This document shows, one piece after another, positions 13,439 through 22,756 of a stretch of DNA of 38,107 nucleotides. The stretch covers positions 1 through 38,107 of IMG/VR virus record IMGVR_UViG_3300032286_000246; one strand, given 5' to 3'. Under the pieces are notes generated by a model. It worked only from the letters and a program-made list of their open reading frames with translations. It made no database searches and was not told the origin of the DNA. This stretch comes from a virus. The stretch's first letter is position 1. Each line of letters begins with the position of its first letter. Made by a program: the position numbers and the translations under genes.

Positions 13439-15550
13439 ATGGCAAATGCAGCGCAGTTAAATCTTAAACTTGGCATAGATGTTTCAAGCCTTTCCCGTGA
13501 ACTTGGCAAGGTAGAAAGTAGAATGACAAAGTTTGGCTCACAGATGCAAAACATCGGCAGCACAATGACGCAGTCTATAACTCTACCATTGCTTGGTGTC
13601 GGTGCAGCTTCATTAAAGGCATTTGCCGACATTGAAAGGTTGCAAAATGGTTTAACTGCCATTATGGGAAGTAGTGCAGCAGCATCAGTTGAATTAGAAA
13701 AATTAAGAAAGGTTGCAGAAAATCCTGGTCTTGCTTTACCTCAAGTTGTAAAAGCATCAGCTACTTTGCAATCTGTTGGTATGTCTGCTGATGTTGCTCG
13801 AGAAACTATTAAACAATTTGGAAATGCAACTGCAAGAGCAGGAGAGGGAGCTGAAACCTTTGATGGAGTTATTGTTGCGTTAGGTCAAATTAGTGCAGTA
13901 GGTAAAGTTACACAAGAAGACCTTAATCAGATAAAAGGAAGGTTACCAGAGTTTGCCGATGTAATGAAAAATGAATTTGGAGTAGTTACGGCAGAGGCAA
14001 TAAATAAAATGGGTATTAGTGCAGAAGACTTTATAAGAAGGTCTGTAAGTGCATTAGGAGAATTAGAAAGAGCGCAGGGTGGTTTAGGTAATACATTTGA
14101 TAATTTAAAAGATAATGTAAATGCCTCTTTGGCTGAATTTGGCAAGGCTATAAACGAATCATTAAATTTACAAGCCGTTGCAGAAAGTTTAAGCAAATAT
14201 ATACAAGGTTTAGTAGATGGATTTAAGGCTCTTAATCCAGAGACACAAGGCTTTATCGTTAAGGCTGCTTTATTGGCTGCATCGATTGGACCTATTATAT
14301 TTATTGTAGGTAAATTGATAAGCACATACGGTGCTTTAGCCGGAGCATCAAAATTAATAGTACAAGCAATAGGAAATATAAGTAAAGCATTTAGCTATTT
14401 AGCTGCCAATCCAATGATTTTAGTAGTTACTGCATCTATTGCTGCTATCGGTGCTATTGCATTGTATGTTTACGACAACTGGAAGGCATTTAGCGACAAC
14501 TTTAAAAATATATGGATAAACATTAAAAACTCCGTAATGCAGGGAGTGGCTAATGTTTTAAAAAATATTGACTATTTACAGAAAGCATTAGGATTAAATC
14601 TATTTAATCTTGATGGTTTAACATCCTATCAAAAGGAGCAAAGAATAGTAGCTACAGAGTTTAAAAGTATTGGAGATACAGTTGATAGTTTAAAAGGCAA
14701 ACTTGCCTCATTGTTTACCACTGGTGCAAAAGCAACAGGTGGCGGTGGTGGTATTACTGCACCAACTTTGCCAACAGAACCAAGTGCTACTACTGCTACA
14801 GGTGGCGGTGCAGGTGGAGTAGCTGCATTACAACCAACTACACAAGATTTAGGTATTACTGCTATGCTTCCAACTTTAGATTTATTGCCATCTAAATTAA
14901 CAAATGTAACTGCTGAGGCAGAAAGATTAAAACAAACAACATTAGCACTAAATGATGCTACTACTAATTTTGTGCCTCCTATTTCAGCTATTGTAGCTTT
15001 TAAAACCGAAATAGAATCTTTAGGATTAAAGATGAATGAATTAGGTAATGCATCTATAAATATTAATTCTGCTATATCATCTGGTATCGGAGTTTTAGCA
15101 AATGAATTTGAAAAAGGTATAGGTTCATTTAATGATTTTGCTAATGCCGTTGTCAAAGGTGGTTTAAGCATTATAAAATCATTGATACAACAAGGTGTAG
15201 CAGCTGCGGTTTCAAATACATTAAAAGGGCCTGCTGGCACATTGGGCCCAGTCGGTGTTGCAGTTGCTGGTGCTGCTGGAGCATTGGCATCGGGATTATT
15301 TACAAGTTTAATTTCAAAGATCGGATTACCCAAACTTGCACAAGGTGGTCTTGCCTATGCTCCAACTATGGCAATGGTGGGAGATAATAAAAACGCTCGT
15401 GTTGATCCAGAAGTAATTGCACCTTTGTCAAAGTTAAAAGGGATGTTAGATGGTGGCGGTTCTCCTTATGTTTTATCCACTCGTGTAAGTGGTTCTGATT
15501 TAATTGTAATAATGGAGAAAGCGAGAAATGTAAACACAAGAATAAGATAA
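13439..15550 (+). CDS. tape measure protein
   Basis: Sets tail length and is thought to be ejected with DNA. The 703 residues include an N-terminal coiled region with VSSLSRELGKVESRMTKFG and LPLLGVGAASLKAFADIERL, the typical TMP_core pattern (TQEDLNQIKGRLPEFADVMK near 158-177), two hydrophobic Gly/Ala segments (about 273-290 and 320-345, membrane-like) and Gly/Thr-rich linkers near 432-465. At roughly 0.15 nm per residue, known for other siphoviruses, the tail would be about 105 nm. The C-terminal FTSLISKIGLPKLAQGGLAY is also usual for such proteins. Confidence 0.92.
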   Translation: MANAAQLNLKLGIDVSSLSRELGKVESRMTKFGSQMQNIGSTMTQSITLPLLGVGAASLKAFADIERLQNGLTAIMGSSAAASVELEKLRKVAENPGLALPQVVKASATLQSVGMSADVARETIKQFGNATARAGEGAETFDGVIVALGQISAVGKVTQEDLNQIKGRLPEFADVMKNEFGVVTAEAINKMGISAEDFIRRSVSALGELERAQGGLGNTFDNLKDNVNASLAEFGKAINESLNLQAVAESLSKYIQGLVDGFKALNPETQGFIVKAALLAASIGPIIFIVGKLISTYGALAGASKLIVQAIGNISKAFSYLAANPMILVVTASIAAIGAIALYVYDNWKAFSDNFKNIWINIKNSVMQGVANVLKNIDYLQKALGLNLFNLDGLTSYQKEQRIVATEFKSIGDTVDSLKGKLASLFTTGAKATGGGGGITAPTLPTEPSATTATGGGAGGVAALQPTTQDLGITAMLPTLDLLPSKLTNVTAEAERLKQTTLALNDATTNFVPPISAIVAFKTEIESLGLKMNELGNASININSAISSGIGVLANEFEKGIGSFNDFANAVVKGGLSIIKSLIQQGVAAAVSNTLKGPAGTLGPVGVAVAGAAGALASGLFTSLISKIGLPKLAQGGLAYAPTMAMVGDNKNARVDPEVIAPLSKLKGMLDGGGSPYVLSTRVSGSDLIVIMEKARNVNTRIR

Positions 15551-17796
15551 TGGCAGCAAGGTATACATCTACATTCTATTCAGAAAAAAGCCGCAAATAT
15601 ACTTTGTCAATAAATGACACAGTATTTTCCGGTGCTACAACAGAAGTAGAAATGCTTGATGCTGTAATTACATGGCAGTCTGAAGTTGAAAATGGTTTAG
15701 AAAGATATGCGCCTATTATTGCAAGTAATTTTAAGTTTACTATTATTATTAATACAGAAGCAATACAAGACTTATTAGATGATTTTTTAGTAGCACCAGA
15801 AGGTAGATTTACTATTACTTTAATAGGGCATGATGCAGCAAATAGTCCTAATTTTTATTGGTATGGATATATATTAGCTGATTTAGTAGAATTTGATGAT
15901 GTGCCATTATCTGTGGGATATGCTTATACTATTAATGCAGTTGATGGCATAGGATGGTTAAAAGGAATTGATTATAAGCCAGATGGCTATGATGTTTACC
16001 AAGGAGATGATACTATTGTAAATCATGTAAATAATTGTTTACAAAAACTTACATACGTTCAAGAAATATATGGCACAAGTGTAGGTATTTTAGCTACTGC
16101 CTTTAATTGGCATGAAGATAGTTGGACTTATTCAACATCTATTGATCCGCTTCTTAGAATGCGTGTAAATCATAAAGTATTTTATACTGTTGACACAAAA
16201 GACAATATAACTTACATGAAATGTTATGATGTTTTAAAAAGAATTATGAGTCCATTGGGGATGAGATTTTTCTTTTCAGACAGAAAGTTTTACATGATTC
16301 AGCCTAATATGTATCTTGAAAGTCCAGTATTATTATTTATTTATTATTTATCAAGTACATTACAACAAGCTACAAGTTTTTTACCTACTTTATTAAATGA
16401 TAATTATAGCGGCTCAAATAAACTATTAAGATTTAGTGGTGGCAGATGGGGATATTATGGGCATATAAAAGATTTAGATGTTGAATATGAACATATAGCA
16501 TCTGTTAATTTATTGTCTGGTAAAATATTTAATAATTTAAATACAGAGTTTTTTACTGCTAATGACCTTGATTATAATAATAATGAGGCAACTATTACTT
16601 ACACCTCTATAATGAAATATAGAGATAGTCAAGTAGGAAGTAGTACAATCGCTCCGCACATTGTTGAAGGTAGCTTTGTTATTGAGTTAAGACCTATTGT
16701 AGTGCCATTGATTGATTTTTTAACTGCCAACCGTTCACCAGAAGCAAATACATGGACTCTTGGTTCTGGATGGACTTTCTCCGATGGTGGAGGTGCTGCA
16801 CTTGGTCATGCAAAAGCAACGAATGCAACGGGAGATTTAGTATATACTAATTTTACTCCAACCAATGGAGCAACCTATTATGTGAGCTTTGGAATTGAAG
16901 TTACAAGTGGTACATTAGTTTTAAAAATGGGTGGTGATACTTATAGTATTACTGCAACAGGGGAATACTACGAAAGAATAATATGTGTATCAACGCAACA
17001 ATTAACCTTTGATCCGAGTGGAACATTTAACGGTATAATTAATTACGTTAAAATAAATCATGTAAAATATTGGTTAAAAAGAGATGTTACTTACAATGGA
17101 TTTCAGCACACCTTTACTGCTCAAACTTGGGAAACTTCTTTTAACTATTATAAATTTGTAATACCTGGAGGTTCTTCAATTTTGCCTGCTGCTGGTGGAA
17201 CAGTCAGTAATATAATAGTTAATTGGACATCTCCAACAATGCCAGAGAGCGGAGATGTTGGAGTAAGATTTTTAATTAGTCAAGTTAGAACTGAAACGGG
17301 AGTCGATTTAATAGCATCCTATTTAAAATTTTACGAACTTGGCAATTTATTCATGGAGCATTTAGCAGCTGGTAATTTAGATGGCCAAAATGATGTAAAA
17401 GTATTTGGTTCTTTTAATAATGACACATCAAGTATATCTGTTAAGAAACGTGTATTTTTTGGAGATGGGCCTTCCCTTGGTTCACCTGGTGCAATTCGTG
17501 TAAAAAACACTGCAAATACATGGCAAGTTACTGATGGCAATGGTTGGAGAGTAGGTAATACAGGAGATGGAAAAAACATTAATCAATTATTAGTTAATGA
17601 AATTATTAAAGGTCAGTTGTTTCCGGTTAGAAAAATGGTGGGAATGAATTTCCAAATACTTGATAGAAATAATCCTTGGTTTCCGCACCTTGCAATTATA
17701 AATAATAGCGTTACCTATATAATGGAAAATGCTACCTTAGATTTAAAGACAGATATAGTTAATGGTACATTTGTAGAAATAACAGACCAAAGCTAA
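15550..17796 (+). CDS. large tail-tip / baseplate-hub-like protein
   Basis: A 748-residue protein after the tape measure, where distal tail and hub proteins belong. The start YTSTFYSEKSRKYTLSINDT and the beta-rich first 250 residues, with FTIIINTEAIQDLLDDFL and YGYILADLVEFDD, look like a hub-type module of tail tips. Residues about 390-515 look like an inserted carbohydrate-binding-type jelly roll: WTLGSGWTFSDGGGAALGHA, YYVSFGIEV and LVLKMGGDTYS. The C-terminal part (ILDRNNPWFPHLAIINNSVT) is again tail-tip-like. It may include the receptor-contacting end of the tail; this is inferred from order and composition. Confidence 0.72.
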   Translation: MAARYTSTFYSEKSRKYTLSINDTVFSGATTEVEMLDAVITWQSEVENGLERYAPIIASNFKFTIIINTEAIQDLLDDFLVAPEGRFTITLIGHDAANSPNFYWYGYILADLVEFDDVPLSVGYAYTINAVDGIGWLKGIDYKPDGYDVYQGDDTIVNHVNNCLQKLTYVQEIYGTSVGILATAFNWHEDSWTYSTSIDPLLRMRVNHKVFYTVDTKDNITYMKCYDVLKRIMSPLGMRFFFSDRKFYMIQPNMYLESPVLLFIYYLSSTLQQATSFLPTLLNDNYSGSNKLLRFSGGRWGYYGHIKDLDVEYEHIASVNLLSGKIFNNLNTEFFTANDLDYNNNEATITYTSIMKYRDSQVGSSTIAPHIVEGSFVIELRPIVVPLIDFLTANRSPEANTWTLGSGWTFSDGGGAALGHAKATNATGDLVYTNFTPTNGATYYVSFGIEVTSGTLVLKMGGDTYSITATGEYYERIICVSTQQLTFDPSGTFNGIINYVKINHVKYWLKRDVTYNGFQHTFTAQTWETSFNYYKFVIPGGSSILPAAGGTVSNIIVNWTSPTMPESGDVGVRFLISQVRTETGVDLIASYLKFYELGNLFMEHLAAGNLDGQNDVKVFGSFNNDTSSISVKKRVFFGDGPSLGSPGAIRVKNTANTWQVTDGNGWRVGNTGDGKNINQLLVNEIIKGQLFPVRKMVGMNFQILDRNNPWFPHLAIINNSVTYIMENATLDLKTDIVNGTFVEITDQS

Positions 17797-18161
17797 TGGG
17801 ATATACTGAAAAAACAGTTTTATTAAGAGGTTTAGATTTTGATTCTGGTAGAACATCAAATCGAAGTGCTGGCGGTGTAGCAGGAACAGGTTCTATAAAT
17901 CCTACAAATAGCGAACCGACTACACAAAATAATAGTGTAACAAAAGTATTTACAGAAGAATTTCTTGATTCTTATACTGCAATACTTACAGTTACAAAAA
18001 ATGGAGGAGTATTACCAGGTGTTACTCAACAAATATTAGTTTTCCAAAATGGTCAATTATTAGTTGATAGTCAATATAGTGTAGCTGGTTCAAATGTTAC
18101 TATTGATTCAGTCACTCATTACGATGGTTCTAATTACATCATATTCTTTATAATTATATAA
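17796..18161 (+). CDS. tail-tip associated beta-structured protein
   Basis: A 121-residue protein translated from overlapping start/stop codons on both sides (TAATG). The first 50 residues are flexible (Gly, Ser, Asn, Thr); the rest is a compact beta module with AILTVTKNGGVLP, QQILVFQNGQLLVDSQYSVA and VTHYDGSNYIIFF. Modules of this kind recur in phage fibre regions as small domains joining or capping fibres. A structural role next to the tail-tip and fibre is likely; the precise role is not known. Confidence 0.65.
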   Translation: MGYTEKTVLLRGLDFDSGRTSNRSAGGVAGTGSINPTNSEPTTQNNSVTKVFTEEFLDSYTAILTVTKNGGVLPGVTQQILVFQNGQLLVDSQYSVAGSNVTIDSVTHYDGSNYIIFFIII

Positions 18162-20356
18162 TGGAACAAATACCTACACCTAAGAAAGAAAGAAAGTTTT
18201 TAAAAGCCATTGGGCGCGTTGCAGGTGTTTTAGTGCAAGAACTGGCACTTGGTTTAGGAAGAAAATACATAGGTAAAATGATAAACAAAATTAAGATTCC
18301 AAAGAAAAGAGAAATGTTGTCCTTTCTACTCCTGCTTTCCTGCACCTTTGCCTTTGCCCAATACCCAGCAACAGCCAATAAGCAACGATTAGGATATCAG
18401 ACTACGGGCGATGGCTTAGTTTTTAGAGGAAGGTCAAGCGATACATTAAGCCTTAAACCTTCTACTATAAATAATGCCTACCATTTATTTGACACACTTA
18501 ATAACGTCTTATTTAGCTATATTAAGACTAAAGGAGGATGGAAGTTTAATAATTCGGACACGGTAATAATAAACGGTGTTACTATGCCATTTGATTCTAT
18601 TACTTTTAATACGGCAAAAGATGGCACGGTAGGAGTAGGTGAGGTTGAATATAATGACACGCAAGGAAGTTTAATTCAAGGTTTACAAGGAGGGGATGTT
18701 ACCAATGTTATTGGACAACAATTACACCAAAGGGTTAACAATCGCACGGGAGCAACTTTGGCAAAAGGAACGGCGGTTTATTTGTCAGGAAGTCAGGGAA
18801 ATCGAATAACCGTTGCAAAAGCATTAGGTGTTACAGATGCTTTTTCAGCAAATACTTTTGGAATTGTGGCAGAAACAATCTTAAATAATCAAAGAGGATA
18901 TATTATAACTGAGGGCTTAATTACAAATATAAATACAAGTGCTTTAGTCGAAGATTCAGCGGTTTACCTTTCTCCAACGGTTGCTGGTGGATTAACATCA
19001 ACAAAGCCTCAAGCACCTCAACACACCGTTTATATTGGTGTTTGCGTTAAAAGTAATGCTGCTTCTGGAGAATTGTTCGTCAAAATTCGTAATGGACAGG
19101 AACTTGACGAATTGCACGATGTTCGGATAACATCGCCAGTTAATAATTCAAGCCTTTACTATATAAGTAACGAAAAATTATGGCGCGACACAACTGCGGC
19201 ATTGTTGGTCAGCGATACGGCAAGTATGTTGACAAATTATTTGCGCACAGGTGTTGCAGCTTCGACTTATCAAACGCAGTTAAATGGCACTGGTTTTGTA
19301 AAAGCAAGCGGAACAACTATAACTTATGATAATTCAACCTATTTAACATCTTCAACAGGAGTGACAACCTTTTCTGCAGCTTCAACAGGTTTAACTCCTT
19401 CAACTGCCACATCTGGAGCAATTACTTTGGGTGGCACATTAGCATTAACAAACGGAGGCACAGGCGCAACATCTGCATCTGCAGCAAGGACTGCCTTAGG
19501 CGCAACGGTGAGAGGTGCTAATACCTTTTTATTGACAGACATAGGAGCAATATCATTTTTAAGATATAATGCAGATAATACTGTAAGTCAAAGAGCAGCG
19601 GATGGAATGAGGAGTGATTTAGGAGGTACAACTATTGGACAATCAATGTTTACTTTAACTAATCCTTCGGCCATTACATTTCCAAGGTTTAACGCTGATA
19701 ACACAGTAACTGCTTTGGATGCTGCCAGTTTTAGAACTGCAATAGGTGCAGGAACAGGAACGGGAACTGTTACAAGCGTTACAGGTAGTTTACCTATATC
19801 TTCATCCGGAGGAACAACTCCTAATATTACAATAGCTAACGCTGCAGTATCTACAACAGGTGTAGTAACTGCAACTACTCAAACATTTGGAGGTGCTAAA
19901 ACATTTAATGGTGTTTTAAATGCAAGTAGTGATTTAAATGTTACAGGGTTAAGCGCATTAACAGGAGGGGCAACTATTGGTACAATGGCATCAACTTCCT
20001 CATTAACTCATGTTATTGGTGTAAATAGTAGTAATGCGATTGGTGAAATAGGAGTAGGTGATGGAATTAAATTTTCTGCAGGTTTTTTAGGTTTAGATAG
20101 TTATAAAACTATTGCTTTAATGGATTTTCCAAATACAAGCGCACAATCATCAAGCGATCTTACATCAACAGTTACAGGTGCAGTTGCAGGCAGTCCTGTT
20201 TTATTAGGAGTTCCAAATGCTTCTGTTGTAGCAAACACATCATATAGTGCATGGGTTTCTTCTACAAATACAGTTACGGTTAGATTTAATAATTATTCAT
20301 CATCTTCAGCTAATCCAGCATCTGGAAGTTTTTATTTAATCGTCTTAAACTTATAA
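18161..20356 (+). CDS. tail fibre-like protein with internal signal-peptide-like segment
   Basis: A 731-residue fibre-type protein. The shaft has phage-fibre repeats such as LALTNGGTGATSASAARTAL (near 425-445), a second pair SFLRYNADNTVSQR and TFPRFNADNTVTALD, and Gly/Ser/Thr-rich beta regions; the last 100 residues may be the receptor-binding tip. The N-terminus is odd: about 50 basic residues (PTPKKERKFLKAIGR, KMINKIKIPKKR), then MLSFLLLLSCTFAFAQ, a good Sec signal peptide with cleavage after FAQ or FA. An in-frame ATG at 18314 begins exactly there and would give a 680-residue secreted form. Either the basic part docks the fibre to the tail, or the real start is 18314. Confidence 0.78.
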   Translation: MEQIPTPKKERKFLKAIGRVAGVLVQELALGLGRKYIGKMINKIKIPKKREMLSFLLLLSCTFAFAQYPATANKQRLGYQTTGDGLVFRGRSSDTLSLKPSTINNAYHLFDTLNNVLFSYIKTKGGWKFNNSDTVIINGVTMPFDSITFNTAKDGTVGVGEVEYNDTQGSLIQGLQGGDVTNVIGQQLHQRVNNRTGATLAKGTAVYLSGSQGNRITVAKALGVTDAFSANTFGIVAETILNNQRGYIITEGLITNINTSALVEDSAVYLSPTVAGGLTSTKPQAPQHTVYIGVCVKSNAASGELFVKIRNGQELDELHDVRITSPVNNSSLYYISNEKLWRDTTAALLVSDTASMLTNYLRTGVAASTYQTQLNGTGFVKASGTTITYDNSTYLTSSTGVTTFSAASTGLTPSTATSGAITLGGTLALTNGGTGATSASAARTALGATVRGANTFLLTDIGAISFLRYNADNTVSQRAADGMRSDLGGTTIGQSMFTLTNPSAITFPRFNADNTVTALDAASFRTAIGAGTGTGTVTSVTGSLPISSSGGTTPNITIANAAVSTTGVVTATTQTFGGAKTFNGVLNASSDLNVTGLSALTGGATIGTMASTSSLTHVIGVNSSNAIGEIGVGDGIKFSAGFLGLDSYKTIALMDFPNTSAQSSSDLTSTVTGAVAGSPVLLGVPNASVVANTSYSAWVSSTNTVTVRFNNYSSSSANPASGSFYLIVLNL

Positions 20357-20357
20357 C

Positions 20358-20762
20358 ATGAAATCAATAATACTAAAACTTTTTTACCAAGGCTATGAGT
20401 TCATTGCCTTCTCCTTCTGCTGCGGCTTTGTTGCTTCGTTCTTCATCCCCATCCAAGGCTTCTTACTGTTTACAGTTGCCGTTGTTTTTGCAGACACAAT
20501 TACAGGAATAAAAGCAGCAAAGAAAGAGAATCAGCGTATAAGTAGTAAAGGTTTATATCGAACAACAGAAAAAATTGTAGTTTATTTTGTAGCCATACTA
20601 ATTTTTGAAGGTGCAAAAAATACCTTTTTAATTCCTTTCCCTATTACCTACATGGTAGCGATGATGATTTCTGCAACAGAATTATTTAGTGTAACGGAAA
20701 ACATCAAGAGGATTACTGGTGTTGAATTAGGGACATTAATTACACGCTTTTTTAAAAAGTAA
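20358..20762 (+). CDS. holin
   Basis: Makes holes in the inner membrane at the time of lysis. The 134-residue protein has three to four hydrophobic segments (about 13-48, 68-85 and 90-108) and the signature of the holin family found with Bacteroidetes and Firmicutes phages: VVFADTITGIKAAKKENQRI with KGLYRTTEKIVVYFVAILIF. A polar C-terminus with VTENIKRITG follows. It starts two bases after the fibre gene and precedes the lysis-linked genes, which agrees with the function. Confidence 0.85.
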   Translation: MKSIILKLFYQGYEFIAFSFCCGFVASFFIPIQGFLLFTVAVVFADTITGIKAAKKENQRISSKGLYRTTEKIVVYFVAILIFEGAKNTFLIPFPITYMVAMMISATELFSVTENIKRITGVELGTLITRFFKK

Positions 20763-20779
20763 CCATTAAATAAATTTAT

Positions 20780-21133
20780 ATGTCAAACGAATTTTTAGGA
20801 GTAAAAGAAACAAAAGAAGTTTTAAACTTTGGTTTCGATTTATTAGAGGCAATTATCAAATCTTTGGAGGACAAAAAGTTTTCTATTGTTACTGATTCAC
20901 CTCGTTTTGTACCTGTTATTTTTTCAGCTGCAAAAGCATTTGCTGGCATTGAAATGGTTAAACAGGAGTTGACTGACCTTACACCGGAAGAACAAAATGA
21001 ACTTGTAAACGAGTTGAAACAAAGATTTGACCTAAAGAATGATGCTGTGGAATTACTTGTTGAAGATGTTTTAGATCATGTTTTCTTAACAATTAAACTT
21101 GCTAAAAGATTTCAATCTATTAAGCAGCAGTAA
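20780..21133 (+). CDS. hypothetical protein next to holin
   Basis: A 117-residue, helical and acidic protein without signal peptide or membrane segment. Notable segments are LNFGFDLLEAIIKSLEDKKF and LTPEEQNELVNELKQRFDLK. I do not recognise its function. It is the last gene before a strong terminator (21172-21202), in a group with the holin. Such conserved helical proteins near the holin may help regulate lysis or assembly, but the sequence does not show that. Confidence 0.6.
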   Translation: MSNEFLGVKETKEVLNFGFDLLEAIIKSLEDKKFSIVTDSPRFVPVIFSAAKAFAGIEMVKQELTDLTPEEQNELVNELKQRFDLKNDAVELLVEDVLDHVFLTIKLAKRFQSIKQQ

Positions 21134-21171
21134 ATTATAGGCGCAGAAGAATCGCTACCTTAGGCAGCCGA

Positions 21172-21202
21172 GGGGAGTAGATTAATTTCTATTCCCCTTT
21201 TT
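21172..21202 (+). terminator. rho-independent terminator before the phosphoesterase gene
   Basis: Ten-base stem GGGGAGTAGA (21172-21181) / TCTATTCCCC (21188-21197), with one G-T wobble, a 6-base loop and five T's directly after it, then a long A tract. This is a strong terminator shape on the + strand. It separates the tail/holin genes from the phosphoesterase and endolysin genes, so the latter should be expressed less or from readthrough. Confidence 0.8.
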
Positions 21203-21214
21203 AAAAAAAAAACG

Positions 21215-22045
21215 ATGTTAAAGAAAATATTTCCCAATACACATGAATTTTTAGATTTTCAAGTGTACCAAAAAGACAGGTATTTTTTACTTATATCGGA
21301 TGTTCATTTAGATAGTGTTCACTGCAATAGAGTAAAGCTAAAAGAACACCTTGATTTAGCTTTAGAACGAAATGCACCAGTATTTATATTTGGTGATTTA
21401 TTAGACTTGATGCAAGGCAAATATGATCCTCGTAGTAATAAAGCTGACCTTAATCCAAAATACAATACTGCAAGATACATCGACGAAGTCATTAAAGATG
21501 TGGTCGAATTTTTAACACCTTACAAATCTATACTTGCATTCTATTCCCCTGGCAACCATGAAACAAGCGTAGAAAAACGCATTGAATATGGCATAGTGGA
21601 TAAAATTTGTTATCAGTTAGAAATGAGTCAAGGCAATTACTCTGGCTACATTTATTGTAGATTTTTTGCTTATTTAGAAGAAGGTACAAAAGTACCTTTA
21701 ATTATTGGATATCATCATGGTTATGGAGGAGGTGGGCCAGTAACAAGGGATACAATTCAAACTGCAAGAAAAGCCGTTTATCTTCCAGATGCAAATGTTG
21801 TTATTAGTGGTCATACTCATGACCGTTGGATAGTTCCTATTACACGAAATCGTATTTCAAGATATGGTGAAACAATAGACCAACAATGGCACATTAAAAC
21901 GGGCACTTACCAAAACGCACCAATAGATTTTAATGGCTATGCTATTGAAAAAGGTTTAGCACCTAAATCTGGTGCAGGTATATGGATGAAATATACTATT
22001 GGTTCTGACCTAAAATTAAATTACAATTTTCAATTTGCAGAATGA
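21215..22045 (+). CDS. calcineurin-like metallophosphoesterase
   Basis: A 276-residue soluble enzyme of the two-metal phosphoesterase fold. All metal-binding motifs are present: SDVHLD (D29, H31), FGDLLD (D61), PGNHE (N114, H115), YHHG (H167/H168) and SGHTH (H200, H202). Substrates in this family range from nucleotides and DNA ends to phospholipids, so the substrate here cannot be told. It is co-transcribed with the endolysin, overlapping it by four bases (ATGA at 22042), and lies behind a terminator. The pairing with a lysis gene suggests either host nucleotide turnover or an envelope substrate. Confidence 0.88.
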   Translation: MLKKIFPNTHEFLDFQVYQKDRYFLLISDVHLDSVHCNRVKLKEHLDLALERNAPVFIFGDLLDLMQGKYDPRSNKADLNPKYNTARYIDEVIKDVVEFLTPYKSILAFYSPGNHETSVEKRIEYGIVDKICYQLEMSQGNYSGYIYCRFFAYLEEGTKVPLIIGYHHGYGGGGPVTRDTIQTARKAVYLPDANVVISGHTHDRWIVPITRNRISRYGETIDQQWHIKTGTYQNAPIDFNGYAIEKGLAPKSGAGIWMKYTIGSDLKLNYNFQFAE

Positions 22046-22701
22046 AACCAAATGAATTTTTAATATGCCTTGATGCCGGGCATGGTGGCATGAGAAACGG
22101 AACGGGCCCAGAGAAATACGTAACCTATCCTTCTAAGTGCTGCCAACATCGCACAGGCAAATTTCATTCCTATGGATGGTTTTTCGAAGGAGTATTTAAT
22201 CGCTCATTAGCTAATTATTTGGAGCAGTACCTTATTGACTATGGCTTCCAAGTAAAAAAGATATATGAGCCTATCAATGACACAACATTATATAAACGCT
22301 GCCAACTTGCCACATCCTACGCAAAAGCAGCTCAGCATTCTATCCTTGTTTCCATCCATGGCAATGCTGCGTCACCTACTGCCAGAGGTTGGGAGATATT
22401 TACATCACCAGGAGAAACAAAGTCGGATCTTCTTGCTACTTGCATTGGTGAGCAAATAAAAACTGCTACACCAGGCTGGGTGCATAGGGCAGATTATACA
22501 GACAATGACTTAGACAAAGAGGCAAGGTTTCAAATGCTTACCGGTGTATCTATGCCTGCTGTATTGTCGGAAAATGGATTCTTTACAAATTACTCTGATG
22601 CTGGATTAATGATAGATGTTAATTGGCAGCAGAGTATTGCTAAAGCGCACGCAAAGGGCATCTTAGACTACGCAGTGCAGCAAGGTGTAGTGTGGGAATA
22701 A
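22042..22701 (+). CDS. endolysin, N-acetylmuramoyl-L-alanine amidase (Amidase_3)
   Basis: Cuts the bond between muramic acid and the stem peptide in peptidoglycan for host lysis. The 219 residues form a single zinc amidase domain with LDAGHGG (H14), FFEGVFN (E49), SIHGNA (H106) and catalytic glutamate in LSENGFF (E177). No signal peptide or cell-wall-binding domain is visible, so release depends on the holin (20358). It is the last gene of the rightward half, followed by the terminator at 22705-22729. Confidence 0.93.
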   Translation: MKPNEFLICLDAGHGGMRNGTGPEKYVTYPSKCCQHRTGKFHSYGWFFEGVFNRSLANYLEQYLIDYGFQVKKIYEPINDTTLYKRCQLATSYAKAAQHSILVSIHGNAASPTARGWEIFTSPGETKSDLLATCIGEQIKTATPGWVHRADYTDNDLDKEARFQMLTGVSMPAVLSENGFFTNYSDAGLMIDVNWQQSIAKAHAKGILDYAVQQGVVWE

Positions 22702-22735
22702 AAAAGGCGCAAGTATCTCTCTTGCGCCTCTTAAA
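22698..22735. terminator. bidirectional terminator between the two genome halves
   Basis: Perfect 9-bp stem AGGCGCAAG (22705-22713) / CTTGCGCCT (22721-22729), 7-base loop. On the - strand the stem is followed by six T's, an ideal intrinsic terminator for the leftward genes; on the + strand the tail is CTTAAAC, weaker. The convergent genes end on both sides, 4 and 27 bases away. Confidence 0.85.
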
Positions 22736-22756
22736 CACCTTAAACATCAACAAACA

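Noticed and set aside
14629-15333. 234-codon open frame on the minus strand
   Set aside because: Antisense to the Gly/Ala/Thr-rich part of the tape measure gene, low complexity and without operon context.
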